From NCBI RefSeq assembly GCF_001420605.1, contig NZ_LJIZ01000034.1, forward strand, positions 13,307-63,287: a DNA stretch of 49,981 bases, written 5' to 3'. A model generated the notes under the pieces. That model was not told the DNA's origin, did not search any database, and saw only the letters and a list, made by a program, of their open reading frames with translations. The position numbers and the translations under genes were made by a program. The stretch is from Bacillus sp. FJAT-25509. Its GTDB lineage: Bacteria; Bacillota; Bacilli; Bacillales; Bacillaceae_G. Below, one piece after another: positions 8,466 through 18,159 of the stretch. Every line of letters starts with the position of its first letter. The stretch's first letter is position 1.

Positions 8466-10016
8466 TTATTTACTGCTGTCTTGTGGTTTGCGTTGTCCAC
8501 CACGGTTGTTATCACGAGAACCTTCGTTACGTTTGCCACGGAAGTTTCCTCCGCCACGGTTATCACGGTCTCCACGACGTCCATCTCCACGACGATTATC
8601 GCTACGACGTCCATCTCCACCGCCACGTCTATTTTCGCCACGACGGTATCCGCCGCCACCGCCACCGTTTCCTCCGCGTCCGCCACGGTCACGTTTGACC
8701 ATTGGTGGCTCATCAGTTAAACGAACTGGTGTTTCATTTGGCTCTTTTGTTAGCATTTTTAAAGCTGCAGCTACAACACTTACAGAATCATGCTCTTCAA
8801 GCAATTCTTCTGCAATACGTTTGTAGAATGCTAAATTATCACTTTCCATAGTCGAAGTTAATTTTTCAGCAATGATACGTTGTTGACTTTCAATTGCTTC
8901 GTCTAATGTAGGTGCAGTCATACGTTCCATACGACGTTTAGTTGTACGTTCGATATTTTTTAATTGATTAAACTCACGAGGAGTAATAAATAACATCGCT
9001 ATACCTGATTTTCCAGCACGTCCTGTACGTCCAATACGATGAACATAGCTTTCAGGATCTTGTGGTATATCAAAGTTGTATACATGTGTAACTCCAGAAA
9101 TATCTAATCCACGAGCTGCTACATCAGTTGCAACTAAAACATCAATTGAACCAGCTTTAAATTTACGAAGTACTTGCTCACGTTTCGCTTGTGATAAATC
9201 ACCATGAATACCTTCTGCAGCATATCCACGTAAGTTTAATGCTTCTGATAATTCATCAACACGACGTTTTGTACGACCGAAAATAATCGCTAATTCTGGT
9301 GTTTGAATATCTAATAAACGTGTAAGAACGTCAAATTTTTTCTTTTCTTGAACTTCAATAAAATGTTGTTCAATGTTAGGCATTGTAACTTCTTTTGCTT
9401 TTACTTTTACGATTTGTGGATTTGTCATGAAAGTTTCTGCAATGCGACGAATTGGGTCAGGCATAGTTGCAGAGAAAAGAAGTGTTTGTTTGTTTTCTGG
9501 AACTTCTTTTAAGATCGCTTCAATGTCTTCAATGAATCCCATATTTAACATTTCATCCGCTTCATCTAATACAACTGTATTTACATTGTTTAGGCGAATT
9601 GTACGACGGTTAATATGGTCTTGAATACGACCAGGAGTTCCAACAATAATATGTGGGAATTTTTTTAAAGAACGCATTTGACGATTAATATCTTGTCCAC
9701 CGTATATCGGAAGGATTTTTACACCTTTATTCATACCGATTTTGTGTAATTCTTCGCCAACCTGAATAGCTAGTTCTCGTGTAGGAGCGATAACAAGTCC
9801 TTGGACATTGTTACTATCTACATCAATTTTTTCTAGTAATGGAATACCAAAAGCGGCTGTTTTACCAGTACCAGTTTGCGCTTGACCAATTACATCATGG
9901 CCTTGTTTTGCTAATGGAATAGTCTGCGCTTGAATTGGTGTAGCTTCCTCGAAGCCTAATTTTTCAATCGCAAACAGGATTTTACTACTTAATCCTAATT
10001 CTTGAAATGTTGTCAA
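8466..10016 (-). CDS. cshA: DEAD-box RNA helicase CshA
   Basis: The 516-residue protein has all DEAD-box motifs: Q motif upstream of AQTGTGKT (I), PTRELAIQ (Ia), TPGR (Ib), VLDEADEM (II), SATMP (III) and [11 protein letters not shown] (VI). A CshA-type dimerisation region (residues about 370-430) and an Arg/Gly-rich tail follow (about residues 440-516), rich in RRG, GGG and RGD runs, which binds RNA. CshA works in ribosome assembly, mRNA decay with the degradosome and cold growth. TTG start with AAAGGAGATT about 10 nt upstream. Its tail-coding DNA (8480-8700) is GC-rich and repetitive compared with the AT-rich surroundings. Confidence 0.95.
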   Translation of the reverse strand: MTTFQELGLSSKILFAIEKLGFEEATPIQAQTIPLAKQGHDVIGQAQTGTGKTAAFGIPLLEKIDVDSNNVQGLVIAPTRELAIQVGEELHKIGMNKGVKILPIYGGQDINRQMRSLKKFPHIIVGTPGRIQDHINRRTIRLNNVNTVVLDEADEMLNMGFIEDIEAILKEVPENKQTLLFSATMPDPIRRIAETFMTNPQIVKVKAKEVTMPNIEQHFIEVQEKKKFDVLTRLLDIQTPELAIIFGRTKRRVDELSEALNLRGYAAEGIHGDLSQAKREQVLRKFKAGSIDVLVATDVAARGLDISGVTHVYNFDIPQDPESYVHRIGRTGRAGKSGIAMLFITPREFNQLKNIERTTKRRMERMTAPTLDEAIESQQRIIAEKLTSTMESDNLAFYKRIAEELLEEHDSVSVVAAALKMLTKEPNETPVRLTDEPPMVKRDRGGRGGNGGGGGGYRRGENRRGGGDGRRSDNRRGDGRRGDRDNRGGGNFRGKRNEGSRDNNRGGQRKPQDSSK

Positions 10017-10435
10017 TTTGGTTAATCTCCTTTGTATCTCAATTGATCTATAAAAATTTAAAATATTATATGTTTCGTGACTGTTTCATATGGAAGGTTC
10101 GTTTTTAGTGGAAAACAATAGTCCGAAGTATCATGAAAAGGAAACAATATCTACCCATTATACGGACATTCTATCTAAAAAGCAAATGAAGTTATATTCT
10201 AACAATTTGGTTTCCAAACTATATTTTACCCTTAAATTATCTTTAAATTCGCTATAAAATCATGTTTATAGCCTTCTTCATCCCTTATATTACGAACAGT
10301 TTTCATTTGTTAAATTACGCGTATAAAATTTTCACTTCATATATTTTTACACGCTTTAAGCGAAGAGAAAAACTAAGCGAAAAAGGAATACTTCTATCCC
10401 TATTTCTCCTGCCTTCCCCTCTCTTGATTATATAC
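10017..10435 (-). other. Gene-free interval upstream of cshA
   Basis: This 419-nt gap holds the cshA ribosome site AAAGGAG near 10026-10033 and presumably its promoter and leader. The sequence is AT-rich without a clear hairpin terminator for murF and without a convincing promoter box. A 63-codon plus-strand ORF here lacks a ribosome site and was not accepted. Confidence 0.4.
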
Positions 10436-11818
10436 TTATCCCTGATTTACTAGTGCATTTACAACTTCTTCTAATTTCATTCCCCTAGAAGCTTTAACTA
10501 ATACTAGGTCATTTGGTCCTACCTGTTGTAATAAATCTTCAATTAACTTATTTTTATCTTCAAAGCTTTTTACTTTTGAAGAGTCCATTTGTTCAAAAGC
10601 TGACTTTGCTGCAAATTTACTTAATGGTCCAAAAGTATAAAGATAATCGAAATGAAGATTTACGACTTCTTCTCCAATTTCTTCATGAAAAGCAATTTCT
10701 TGATCACCTAATTCTAGCATGTCGCCAAATACAACAAATTTTCGATTATAACCCTTTATTTCTGAAGCAAATAAAAGAGCCGCTTTCATAGATGTAACAC
10801 TTGCATTATAGGCATCATTAATAATTGTTATTCCATTTTCATTCTTTACTAGTTCCATACGCATTTTTGTCATTTCTAAATTCTGCATACCTGAACTAAT
10901 TTCATCCCATGTTAACGAAAACTTTCTCGCAACTGCAATAGCTGCTAATGTATTACTAATATTATGTTTGCCTAGTACACCCAATTTGAAACGGACATCG
11001 TTAGCTTTATTTATTTCAAATTCACTGCCAGATTCATTCATATCAATAAATGTTGGATATACATCATTACTTTCGCTAAAACCAAAAGTTTCGATTGTAT
11101 AGATTAGGTTTTTGTCTTTTGTTCCTTCGATTAATAACGGTTCATCGCCATTAATGACAAGTAATCCACTTTTTGATAGTCCACTAGCAATTTCAAGCTT
11201 CGCCTTTGCGATACCAGCTCTTGAGCCTAGTTCTTGCATATGAGACTCGCCAATGTTTGTAATTATTGCCGCGTCAGGCTCAGCTAAATTAGATAAAAAT
11301 TCAATTTCTCCAAAATTGCTCATACCCATTTCTAACACAGCAACCTCTGTATCTTCTGCCATCGCTAATACTGTTAATGGAAGTCCAATATGATTATTAA
11401 AGTTCCCTTGAGTTTTATGTACTTTATATTTTGCTGAAAGAATGCTAGTTAAAATATCTTTTGTCGATGTTTTCCCATTACTTCCTGTTATACCAACTAT
11501 TTTACCATTCCACTCACTTAAATATGATTTAGACAGCTTTTGTAAAGCCTCTAATGTATCATCAACCAAGATGACAGATGCGTTTGTTGGTACATTTGAA
11601 AATTCTCTAGAACAAAGTACTGCGCTAGCACCGTTTTCAATTACTTGAGGTAAAAATTGATGCGCATCGAATTTTTCACCGATCAGCGGTATAAATAATT
11701 TTCCATTTAAATCTACACGAGAGTCTGTTGAAACTCCGTTGATAGTTAAATCTTCACCTTTTAATTGGCTACCAGGGATCATATTAACGATTTGAGATAA
11801 AGTACGTACGATTGACAT
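10436..11818 (-). CDS. murF: UDP-MurNAc-tripeptide--D-Ala-D-Ala ligase
   Basis: The 460-residue Mur ligase adds D-Ala-D-Ala to the UDP-MurNAc-tripeptide, the last cytoplasmic step of precursor synthesis. It shows an N-terminal UDP-binding domain (GVSTDSR), the ATP P-loop GITGSNGKTSTK at residues 109-120, LEMGMSNFGEI and a C-terminal INDAYNASVTSM segment typical of MurF. ATG at 11818 has GGAG 9 nt upstream; an in-frame GTG at 11824 is too close to that site. It follows ddl (gap about 80 nt, with a hairpin at 11862-11893), the usual ddl-murF pair. Confidence 0.97.
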   Translation of the reverse strand: MSIVRTLSQIVNMIPGSQLKGEDLTINGVSTDSRVDLNGKLFIPLIGEKFDAHQFLPQVIENGASAVLCSREFSNVPTNASVILVDDTLEALQKLSKSYLSEWNGKIVGITGSNGKTSTKDILTSILSAKYKVHKTQGNFNNHIGLPLTVLAMAEDTEVAVLEMGMSNFGEIEFLSNLAEPDAAIITNIGESHMQELGSRAGIAKAKLEIASGLSKSGLLVINGDEPLLIEGTKDKNLIYTIETFGFSESNDVYPTFIDMNESGSEFEINKANDVRFKLGVLGKHNISNTLAAIAVARKFSLTWDEISSGMQNLEMTKMRMELVKNENGITIINDAYNASVTSMKAALLFASEIKGYNRKFVVFGDMLELGDQEIAFHEEIGEEVVNLHFDYLYTFGPLSKFAAKSAFEQMDSSKVKSFEDKNKLIEDLLQQVGPNDLVLVKASRGMKLEEVVNALVNQG

Positions 11819-11861
11819 TGTCACCCACTCCTCTTCTATAGCATTTTTCTTCTATTCACAT

Positions 11862-11893
11862 GAAAACACTATTCAACCATGAATAGTGTTTTC
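11862..11893 (-). terminator. Strong hairpin between ddl and murF
   Basis: A perfect 14-bp stem GAAAACACTATTCA/TGAATAGTGTTTTC encloses a 4-nt loop. On the minus strand the 3' arm ends in TTTTC, so it may act as a partial terminator that lowers murF relative to ddl, or as an mRNA-stabilising element. Confidence 0.6.
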
Positions 11894-11898
11894 AATTG

Positions 11899-12996
11899 TT
11901 AAATATTATATTTAATTTGTTGTTTTTGTTCGTAACGTTCGATCGCTAGGTCTATTAATTTTTCAATTAATTTTGGATATGTTAATCCAGTAGCCTGCCA
12001 TAATTGAGGATACATACTGAACGGAGTAAATCCAGGCATTGTATTAACTTCATTCATTAATACGCCACCATCTTCAGTTACGAAGAAATCAGCACGTGTT
12101 AAGCCAGAGCCATCGATTGCTTTGAACGCAACTTCTGCATAATGTTTAATTTTTTCATATGTTTCAGTTTCAACAGGAGCTGGGATAATTAGACCAGTAT
12201 CGCCACTCTCATATTTTGCAGTATAATCATAAAATTCTACTGATGGTTTGATTTCCCCAACAACAGAACATTCAACTTGATCATTACCTAATACAGCAAT
12301 TTCAATTTCACGTCCAACAATGTTTTCTTCAATAATTATTTTACGGTCAAATTGGAATGCTTCTTCAAATGAAGCCATTAATGCTTCACGATTTTTAGCT
12401 TTCGTAATACCAACACTTGAACCTAAGTTTGCAGGTTTAACAAATACTGGATAGCCTAATTCTTTCTCGACTGCTTCATAGCAAGTCTCTGCATTTGCTT
12501 TCCACTCAGTTTTTAAGAAATGTACATATTTAGCTTGAGGAATTCCAGCTTGAGCAAACAAGTTTTTCATAATCACTTTATCCATACCAGCTGCTGATGC
12601 TAATACACCATTTCCTACATAAGGAATATTTAATAGTTCAAGTAAACCTTGAACTGTTCCATCTTCACCATTTGGTCCATGTAATAATGGGAAAATAACG
12701 TCAACTGGGCCAGTTGAATCTTGATTTGAAGCTGCAGGAATAATTGATGAAGTTAACGCGACAGGAGCGATTTCATTTACATGTTGATCCTCATTTGAGA
12801 ATTTTAAAGCTGCAACACTTTCTACTTTCCCCTCAATTTGTTTCCCTTGTAACCATTCGCCTTGTTCTGTTATATAAATTGGATACACATCAAATTTTGT
12901 GTGATCTAAAGCAGAAATAACGGCAAAAGCTGTTTGTAATGATACTTTGTGTTCAGCAGATTTACCGCCATATAATAATCCTAACTTAATCTTCAT
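11899..12996 (-). CDS. ddl: D-alanine--D-alanine ligase
   Basis: The 365-residue ATP-grasp enzyme joins two D-alanines. Key segments: [13 protein letters not shown] at the N-terminus, [30 protein letters not shown] (ATP-grasp lysine and loop), [10 protein letters not shown] and [17 protein letters not shown] (Mg ligands and substrate loop). Full length with the omega-loop insert. ATG at 12996 has AGGGGGAA 6 nt upstream. It is first in a ddl-murF unit, and its substrate comes from alr at 4.3-5.5 kb. Confidence 0.97.
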   Translation of the reverse strand: MKIKLGLLYGGKSAEHKVSLQTAFAVISALDHTKFDVYPIYITEQGEWLQGKQIEGKVESVAALKFSNEDQHVNEIAPVALTSSIIPAASNQDSTGPVDVIFPLLHGPNGEDGTVQGLLELLNIPYVGNGVLASAAGMDKVIMKNLFAQAGIPQAKYVHFLKTEWKANAETCYEAVEKELGYPVFVKPANLGSSVGITKAKNREALMASFEEAFQFDRKIIIEENIVGREIEIAVLGNDQVECSVVGEIKPSVEFYDYTAKYESGDTGLIIPAPVETETYEKIKHYAEVAFKAIDGSGLTRADFFVTEDGGVLMNEVNTMPGFTPFSMYPQLWQATGLTYPKLIEKLIDLAIERYEQKQQIKYNI

Positions 12997-13135
12997 GATG
13001 TTCCCCCTACTATTTTTTGCTCTACCTATTGTACCACTTTATACAAATGTGTATAAGCTTTTATGGGTAGAAACCTATTTTTCTTTACAACATATGCAAT
13101 GATAGCTGTTTTGTGATTTCTTTACAACTAAAAAA

Positions 13136-13160
13136 AGCATAGCTCTACATGAACTATACT
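13136..13160 (-). terminator. Terminator after MFS transporter gene
   Basis: A 7-bp stem AGTATAG/CTATGCT (one G-U) with an 11-nt loop is followed on the minus strand by T7. Confidence 0.75.
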
Positions 13161-13231
13161 TAGTGTGTGGACGAGAATAATAAGAATCACATTTGTTGAC
13201 AAAGTAACAAAGAAAACAAGTGTCGCGAGAA

Positions 13232-14503
13232 CTATTGCGCTATACCCTGTTGACTATCTCTAATCGCTACTTTTTCATCAAGTGAGCGATACATTATTCC
13301 TGATAATACAACTCCAGATCCAAGAATAACAAAAAGCCATATTCCTAATTTTAAATCAAATAAAAAGCCCCCAAGTAAAGGTCCAAGAAATCCACCAATC
13401 GTCCATTTCATACTACCAACCGCCATATAAGTCGCTCTTAAATCTTCAGGTGCAATATTCGCCACAAATGTCATTTGAACTGGCGACATCACCATTTCTC
13501 CAAAGGTATAGTATATAAAGATAATTGCCAATAAAAATAGAATCATCCACTTACCTAACCCAACTGAGAGGAAAAATGGTGGTGCAAGGCCGATCGATAA
13601 AATACCTAGGCCAAATAAGATGGTTCCATAAAACATCGTCTTTCCGATTGAACGCTTCGATAAATAACTTGAAATTGGAAATTGCAAAAGAACAACTAAC
13701 AATCCATTAAGCGACATTAAAAATGGGTAAGGATTCCACATACCAAATTGCGATTGAAAGGTTTGTTTAAAATAAAGTGGTAGCATTCCTTCAATTTGTG
13801 AGAAACCCGTTGAAATAATCACACCTGTTGCTACATAAAAAAGTAATAATTTATCAGATCCAATGATTTTCATAACCTTTTTAAATGGTATTTTCGTTAC
13901 ATCATTCTTTCCTTCATTATTCATATCTGCAGGAAGTGTTTCTTTTAATAGAATTAATTGTGCAATACTATAAAGTCCTAAAGCGATTGCTGCAATATAA
14001 AATAAGCTGTCTTTAGAAAAGTAAACAACTGAACTTCCTAATAATGGACCGATCACAGTACCGACATTACTTCCAACCCTTAATAAACCATATGCTTCAG
14101 TTCTTTCTTCTGGTTCAGTTACATCAGCTACCATTGCAGAAGCTGCCGGGCTAAAAAACGAGTTACTAATACCTAGTAAAATCGATAAAATTAAAAATGC
14201 TGTATAACCTTCTGCTAAAGCAAAGGATACTAAAATAAGAGATGTTCCAAGCGTCGAAAAAACCATCATACGTTTTCGACCATATAAATCGGCGAGTCTA
14301 CCACCTGCCATTGAACCAAATAAAGATGCTATAGGTGAAATAGACATAATAAATCCTACCTTTAGCATTGAATCAACTTTTCCTTCTAGGTATAGAGCAA
14401 AAAATGGCATAAGCATCATCATCGCACTACTTGTAATCGTTTCTCCAATTACTCGAACCCACACATTACGATCCATACCTTTTAACTTTTTAAAAAAATT
14501 CAT
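13232..14503 (-). CDS. MFS transporter, multidrug-efflux type (DHA1)
   Basis: The 423-residue protein has about 12 hydrophobic helices split by a central loop near residue 195-210. The MFS motif A is present as GRLADLYGRKRMM after helix 2. Neighbouring signature GPLLGSSVVY (motif C-like) in helix 5 suggests a drug/H+ antiporter. Substrate cannot be read from sequence; related Bacillus proteins are annotated as multidrug or unknown exporters. ATG at 14503 has AGGAGGTG about 10 nt upstream. It stands alone between two terminators, with no local regulator. Confidence 0.85.
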   Translation of the reverse strand: MNFFKKLKGMDRNVWVRVIGETITSSAMMMLMPFFALYLEGKVDSMLKVGFIMSISPIASLFGSMAGGRLADLYGRKRMMVFSTLGTSLILVSFALAEGYTAFLILSILLGISNSFFSPAASAMVADVTEPEERTEAYGLLRVGSNVGTVIGPLLGSSVVYFSKDSLFYIAAIALGLYSIAQLILLKETLPADMNNEGKNDVTKIPFKKVMKIIGSDKLLLFYVATGVIISTGFSQIEGMLPLYFKQTFQSQFGMWNPYPFLMSLNGLLVVLLQFPISSYLSKRSIGKTMFYGTILFGLGILSIGLAPPFFLSVGLGKWMILFLLAIIFIYYTFGEMVMSPVQMTFVANIAPEDLRATYMAVGSMKWTIGGFLGPLLGGFLFDLKLGIWLFVILGSGVVLSGIMYRSLDEKVAIRDSQQGIAQ

Positions 14504-14620
14504 CCTTAAGCTACACCTCCTAGTGCATCATAACTTCCATATTTAAATCGTATCGGAAGAATTTTAAGTTACAAATTACTTTATACACGTATCCGATAAA
14601 ATATGTTATACAAAACAAAA

Positions 14621-14655
14621 GGGCGTTCAGATTGACTTTTTGTCATCTGAACACC
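14621..14655 (-). terminator. Terminator after small membrane protein gene
   Basis: A long stem GGGCGTTCAGAT/ATCTGAACACCC (one G-U) with a TGAC/GTCA inner extension is followed on the minus strand by TTTTGTTTTG. Confidence 0.85.
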
Positions 14656-14673
14656 CACTCTTTTTTTAAACTT

Positions 14674-14901
14674 TTAAACTTGTTCTTTTGAAGAAACTGA
14701 GAACATCAATCCCAAAAAAGTACCTAATAGAAATAAGGTTGAACAAGAGCCCATCAATACTATGCTCACCGTTAGGCTTATGCCCGTATGTAAGAAACCG
14801 CTTCCAGTGAAATATAGTAAAAAAAGAATAAGACCGATAAAAAAGGCAATACCAGAATATTGAGTATATGTTTCAACGATTTCATTATCAGTGCGCTTCA
14901 T
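14674..14901 (-). CDS. Small membrane protein, two transmembrane helices, unknown
   Basis: A 75-residue protein with a short charged N-terminus (MKRTDNEIVETYTQYSG) and two hydrophobic helices at about residues 17-35 and 41-66. ATG at 14901 is chosen because GGGAGG lies 8 nt upstream; the longer reading from 14958 has no ribosome site. I do not recognise a family. It is monocistronic, with a terminator behind it and 266 nt in front. Confidence 0.75.
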   Translation of the reverse strand: MKRTDNEIVETYTQYSGIAFFIGLILFLLYFTGSGFLHTGISLTVSIVLMGSCSTLFLLGTFLGLMFSVSSKEQV

Positions 14902-15100
14902 AATGATTAACCTCCCGTTTCGTCTTTTTTGTGAATTGCAATACCTAATTTGTGACAACTTTGTGACACTTTTATATTAACACACTTATTTCGCAATTGT
15001 AAATATTTTCAGAAAACTTTTTTCGTAAATATTTAGGACAATCTTTTAAAACTAATAAGTAACATAAACAACCTCCCCTACTAAATTAACAAATATAAAA

Positions 15101-15126
15101 AACCGAGACGAATAGCCATCTCGGTT
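15101..15126 (-). terminator. Terminator after msrAB
   Basis: An 8-bp stem AACCGAGA/TCTCGGTT with a 10-nt loop is followed on the minus strand by T6. Confidence 0.85.
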
Positions 15127-15167
15127 CAAATTTAAATTTTTTTAATTTAGTTAAATATCCTTAAAGT

Positions 15168-16115
15168 CTATTTAAGGAAGATACTCTTATAATTACCATA
15201 GCCCTCTTCATCCATTTTTTCATATGGAACAAATCTTAATGCAGCAGAGTTTATACAATAGCGCAGGCCCTCAGGCCCAGGTCCATCATCAAAAACATGC
15301 CCTAGATGCGAGTCAGCTTCAGAACTCCTTACTTCAATACGCAACATCCCATGGCTATAATCCTTCTTCTCTTCAATTTCACCTTTTAAAATTGGCTTTG
15401 TAAAACTTGGCCATCCACAGCCTGAATCAAATTTATCTAATGAACTAAATAAAGGAAGTCCTGATACGATATCAACATATATTCCTTTTTCTTTATGATT
15501 CCAGAACTCATTTCTAAATGGTGGTTCAGTTGCATCTTCTTGAGTAACAGCATACTGAATTGGTGTTAGTTTTTTCTTTAACTCCTCTTGGCCCGTTTTC
15601 CAGTTTTCCTTTAAAAATTTTTGACGACCAGATCCTTTAAAGTAAAGCTGGTAACGAATCGGGTGCTTTTTATAATAATGCTGATGATATTCTTCTGCTT
15701 CATAAAATGGTTTTGCAGATAAAATTTCTGTCACAATTGGTTTCTTGAAAACGCCACTTTTCTCTAGTTTATCTTTCGATACATGAGCTTGCTCTTTTTG
15801 ATTTTCATTATGATAAAAAATTGCAGTTTTGTATGAACTACCACGATCATTAAATTGCCCACCTACATCTGTTGGGTCAATTTGTTGCCAAAATAAATCC
15901 AATAATTTTTCATACGGATAGACTTCTGGATCAAATGTAATTTGAACAGCTTCATAATGACCTGTTAAATGCGTGCATACCTCTTCATATGTTGGGTTTT
16001 CTTTCTCCCCACCTGTATAGCCTGACACAACTTTTATTATTCCGTCCTGTTGATCAAACGGTTTTACCATACACCAAAAACATCCACCAGCAAATGTAGC
16101 CAATTCTGTGCCCAT
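15168..16115 (-). CDS. msrAB: Bifunctional methionine sulfoxide reductase MsrA-MsrB
   Basis: One 315-residue chain carries MsrA (about residues 1-165, catalytic C12 in GGCFWC) fused to MsrB (about 175-315, [10 protein letters not shown] and catalytic cysteine in [11 protein letters not shown]). MsrA reduces the S and MsrB the R sulfoxide of methionine in oxidised proteins. The MsrB part lacks the CxxC zinc pairs, as in B. subtilis MsrB. ATG at 16115 follows GGAGGAG 7 nt upstream; the extended reading from 16142 would translate through this ribosome site. B. subtilis encodes the two as separate adjacent genes, so this is a fusion. Terminator at 15101-15126. Confidence 0.96.
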   Translation of the reverse strand: MGTELATFAGGCFWCMVKPFDQQDGIIKVVSGYTGGEKENPTYEEVCTHLTGHYEAVQITFDPEVYPYEKLLDLFWQQIDPTDVGGQFNDRGSSYKTAIFYHNENQKEQAHVSKDKLEKSGVFKKPIVTEILSAKPFYEAEEYHQHYYKKHPIRYQLYFKGSGRQKFLKENWKTGQEELKKKLTPIQYAVTQEDATEPPFRNEFWNHKEKGIYVDIVSGLPLFSSLDKFDSGCGWPSFTKPILKGEIEEKKDYSHGMLRIEVRSSEADSHLGHVFDDGPGPEGLRYCINSAALRFVPYEKMDEEGYGNYKSIFLK

Positions 16116-16265
16116 ACCTTTACTCCTCCTAAAAATTGTCATTAATTATATTTACCATATCTAAAAGACGATATAAATATTTTTGCTTAAAAAGACCAAT
16201 TGCTAACTTGAAAGAATTAAGATTTGTATGTAAAATTATACGATAATTACACAGGAGGAAATTAG

Positions 16266-16655
16266 ATGTTACAAGAATTTAAGAAGTTTGCTTTAAAAGG
16301 AAATGTACTAGATTTAGCAGTCGGGGTAATTATTGGTGGTGCATTTGGTAAAATCGTATCTTCTTTAGTTGGAGATATAATGATGCCAATTTTTGCACTG
16401 ATCATAGGAAAACAAGACTTTACTGCTTGGCATTATCATCAGATTAAATATGGCTCATTCATCCAAACAGTAGTCGACTTCCTTATCATCTCAATCTCGG
16501 TATTTTTCTTTGTTCGATTAATTAATAGACTTTCATTTAGAAAGAAAGAAGTAGAAGAAGCAAAACCAGTTGTTCCTACTAAAGAAGAAGCTCTACTTAT
16601 TGAAATACGTGATTTATTAAAAGAACAGGTTTCAAATCAAAAAGGTATAAGCTAA
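16266..16655 (+). CDS. mscL: Large-conductance mechanosensitive channel MscL
   Basis: The 129-residue protein has the MscL N-terminus (LQEFKKFALKGNVLDLAVGVIIGGAFG, with the gate-lining glycines), two transmembrane helices and a C-terminal helical bundle. It opens under membrane tension to release solutes on hypo-osmotic shock. ATG at 16266 has ACAGGAGG 7 nt upstream. Its last six codons and stop form the left arm of the terminator at 16635-16675. Divergent from msrAB. Confidence 0.97.
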   Translation: MLQEFKKFALKGNVLDLAVGVIIGGAFGKIVSSLVGDIMMPIFALIIGKQDFTAWHYHQIKYGSFIQTVVDFLIISISVFFFVRLINRLSFRKKEVEEAKPVVPTKEEALLIEIRDLLKEQVSNQKGIS

Positions 16656-16675
16656 AAGCTTATACCTTTTTGATT
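16635..16675 (+). terminator. mscL terminator overlapping the stop codon
   Basis: A perfect 19-bp stem begins AATCAAAAAGG and ends CCTTTTTGATT, with loop AAA and trailing TTTT. The stop TAA (16653-16655) sits at the loop, so the left arm encodes the last residues SNQKGIS. Confidence 0.9.
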
Positions 16676-16696
16676 TTTCCGTAAGAAAATATAAAA

Positions 16697-16729
16697 AACC
16701 TCGTACTATACTAATAATAATACGAGGTT
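16697..16729 (-). terminator. Terminator after the CwlO-like gene
   Basis: A 9-bp stem AACCTCGTA/TACGAGGTT with a 15-nt loop is followed on the minus strand by T6. It is convergent with the mscL terminator. Confidence 0.85.
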
Positions 16730-16738
16730 AATAAACTA

Positions 16739-17947
16739 TTAGAATTTTCCATAGCCTAAGAAGTGAGAACGAACCCAGCTATTGCTTAAGCTGATTACGC
16801 TAATCCCTTTACTTCCGGCATGAACCATTTTATTTCCACCAATGTAAATACCCATATGTGAAGGACCATTAATATAAGTATTTTGTAAGAATACTAGGTC
16901 ACCAGGTTGTGGAGAGCTGATTTTTGTAGCATTGCTCCAATATGTTTTTACATTTCCACGAGAGATGCCATATCCATTATGTGAATATACATACCAGATG
17001 AAACCACTGCAATCGAAACCGCTTGGAGACGTTCCGCCAAATACATAAGGTACACCTTGGAATTGTAAAGCATAATCTACAAGTGAACCAGTTGCTACTG
17101 GACCATCATCATTTGAATCTGATTTAGGTTTTGAATCTGAATTTGAATCTGAATTTGAACTAGAATTTGAACTTGATTTCGAATCAGAATTTGAACTAGT
17201 TTTAGCAGCTGGAGTGCTAACGCTGTCATCTTCTTCATCATCGCTAGATAAAGCAGCTAGTTCAAGAGATTGTTGCTCAAGACGTTGAACTCTTTCATCT
17301 TCTTTTGCATTCTCCAGTTCTTTAACTGCTAACTTTAAGTTAGCTTCAGCTGTATTTAATGATTTTTGCTTTTCAGCTTGTGATTTAGAAAGATCACTTT
17401 GTTGCGCAACTAAATCTTCTTTTGCTGTTATTAAAGATTCTTTCTTCTGATCAACAAGTTGTTTTTCTTTTACTACTTCTGCTTGTTCAGACTTTTGTTC
17501 TTTAATGATATTTTCATCAGCTTGAAAAAGTGTTGAAATTGAGTTTACTCGATTAAAGAAATCTACGATTGAATCAGAATTAAATAAAACGTCTGTTACT
17601 AGATTAACTTTTGGTTGCTTTTGCATTGCAACTAAACGATCCTCTAATAAATCGTTACGTTTTTGAATTCTGTCTTCTAAATATGTAATTCTTGCTTTTT
17701 TATCTTTAATGATTTCTTCTGTTTCAGAAATTTCTGCTTTTTTTGCTTCTATGTTTTGCTTAGTTGTTTTAATTTGTTGATCTATTTTCTCTATCTCGTT
17801 GCTTAATTCTTTAAATTGTGATTGGAACTTATCTACTTCAGCTTGCTTTTTTTCAACTTTGCTATCAGCTAATACTGAAGCATTTGGCGCTAATGATAAT
17901 ACTATTGTACTTGCCATCGCCAGCACTGCTAGTTTTTTTCTTAACAT
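16739..17947 (-). CDS. Secreted NlpC/P60 peptidoglycan DL-endopeptidase, CwlO-like
   Basis: The 402-residue protein has a signal peptide (cleavage likely after SVLA), a long coiled-coil region (about residues 28-230, rich in E/K/Q), a Ser/Asp/Asn-rich linker (about 235-275) and a C-terminal NlpC/P60 domain (about 285-402). Catalytic residues are Cys in GFDCSGF, His in GPSHMGIYIG and a third polar residue near MVHAG. This is the layout of CwlO, which cleaves D-Glu-mDAP bonds to allow wall elongation and is activated by FtsEX. ATG at 17947 has GAGAGGAG 10 nt upstream. Linker DNA at 17107-17200 is a degenerate repeat. Confidence 0.92.
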   Translation of the reverse strand: MLRKKLAVLAMASTIVLSLAPNASVLADSKVEKKQAEVDKFQSQFKELSNEIEKIDQQIKTTKQNIEAKKAEISETEEIIKDKKARITYLEDRIQKRNDLLEDRLVAMQKQPKVNLVTDVLFNSDSIVDFFNRVNSISTLFQADENIIKEQKSEQAEVVKEKQLVDQKKESLITAKEDLVAQQSDLSKSQAEKQKSLNTAEANLKLAVKELENAKEDERVQRLEQQSLELAALSSDDEEDDSVSTPAAKTSSNSDSKSSSNSSSNSDSNSDSKPKSDSNDDGPVATGSLVDYALQFQGVPYVFGGTSPSGFDCSGFIWYVYSHNGYGISRGNVKTYWSNATKISSPQPGDLVFLQNTYINGPSHMGIYIGGNKMVHAGSKGISVISLSNSWVRSHFLGYGKF

Positions 17948-18098
17948 TTCAGCGTTTCTCCTCTCGCTAATCTACGTAAATATTTATACCATAGATTTCC
18001 GAAGAGAGTCGCAATTGTTACAATATTGTAATATAAATGATAAATATGTCTTTATATGTCGATAAATTATCATCTTTTATTAAAGGAAACGAAATAAA

Positions 18099-18123
18099 AC
18101 ACTTCTATATTATATAGAAGTGT
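18099..18123 (-). terminator. Terminator after lysA
   Basis: An 11-bp stem ACACTTCTATA/TATAGAAGTGT with a 3-nt loop is followed on the minus strand by TTTATTTC. Confidence 0.75.
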
Positions 18124-18159
18124 CAGTATTGATACAAATAACACAAAAACGTTAATTAT

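Noticed and set aside
8462-8826. Several ORFs antisense or out of frame over the CshA tail
   Set aside because: They mirror the Arg/Gly repeat codons of cshA, which has all helicase motifs.
10262-10453. 63-codon plus-strand hydrophobic ORF between murF and cshA
   Set aside because: No ribosome site and the hydrophobicity follows from T-rich sequence; overlaps the end of murF.
17107-17200. Possible CRISPR-like short repeats
   Set aside because: The repeats are in frame, degenerate and encode the Ser/Asp linker; no spacers of constant length. No CRISPR array was seen anywhere in the window.
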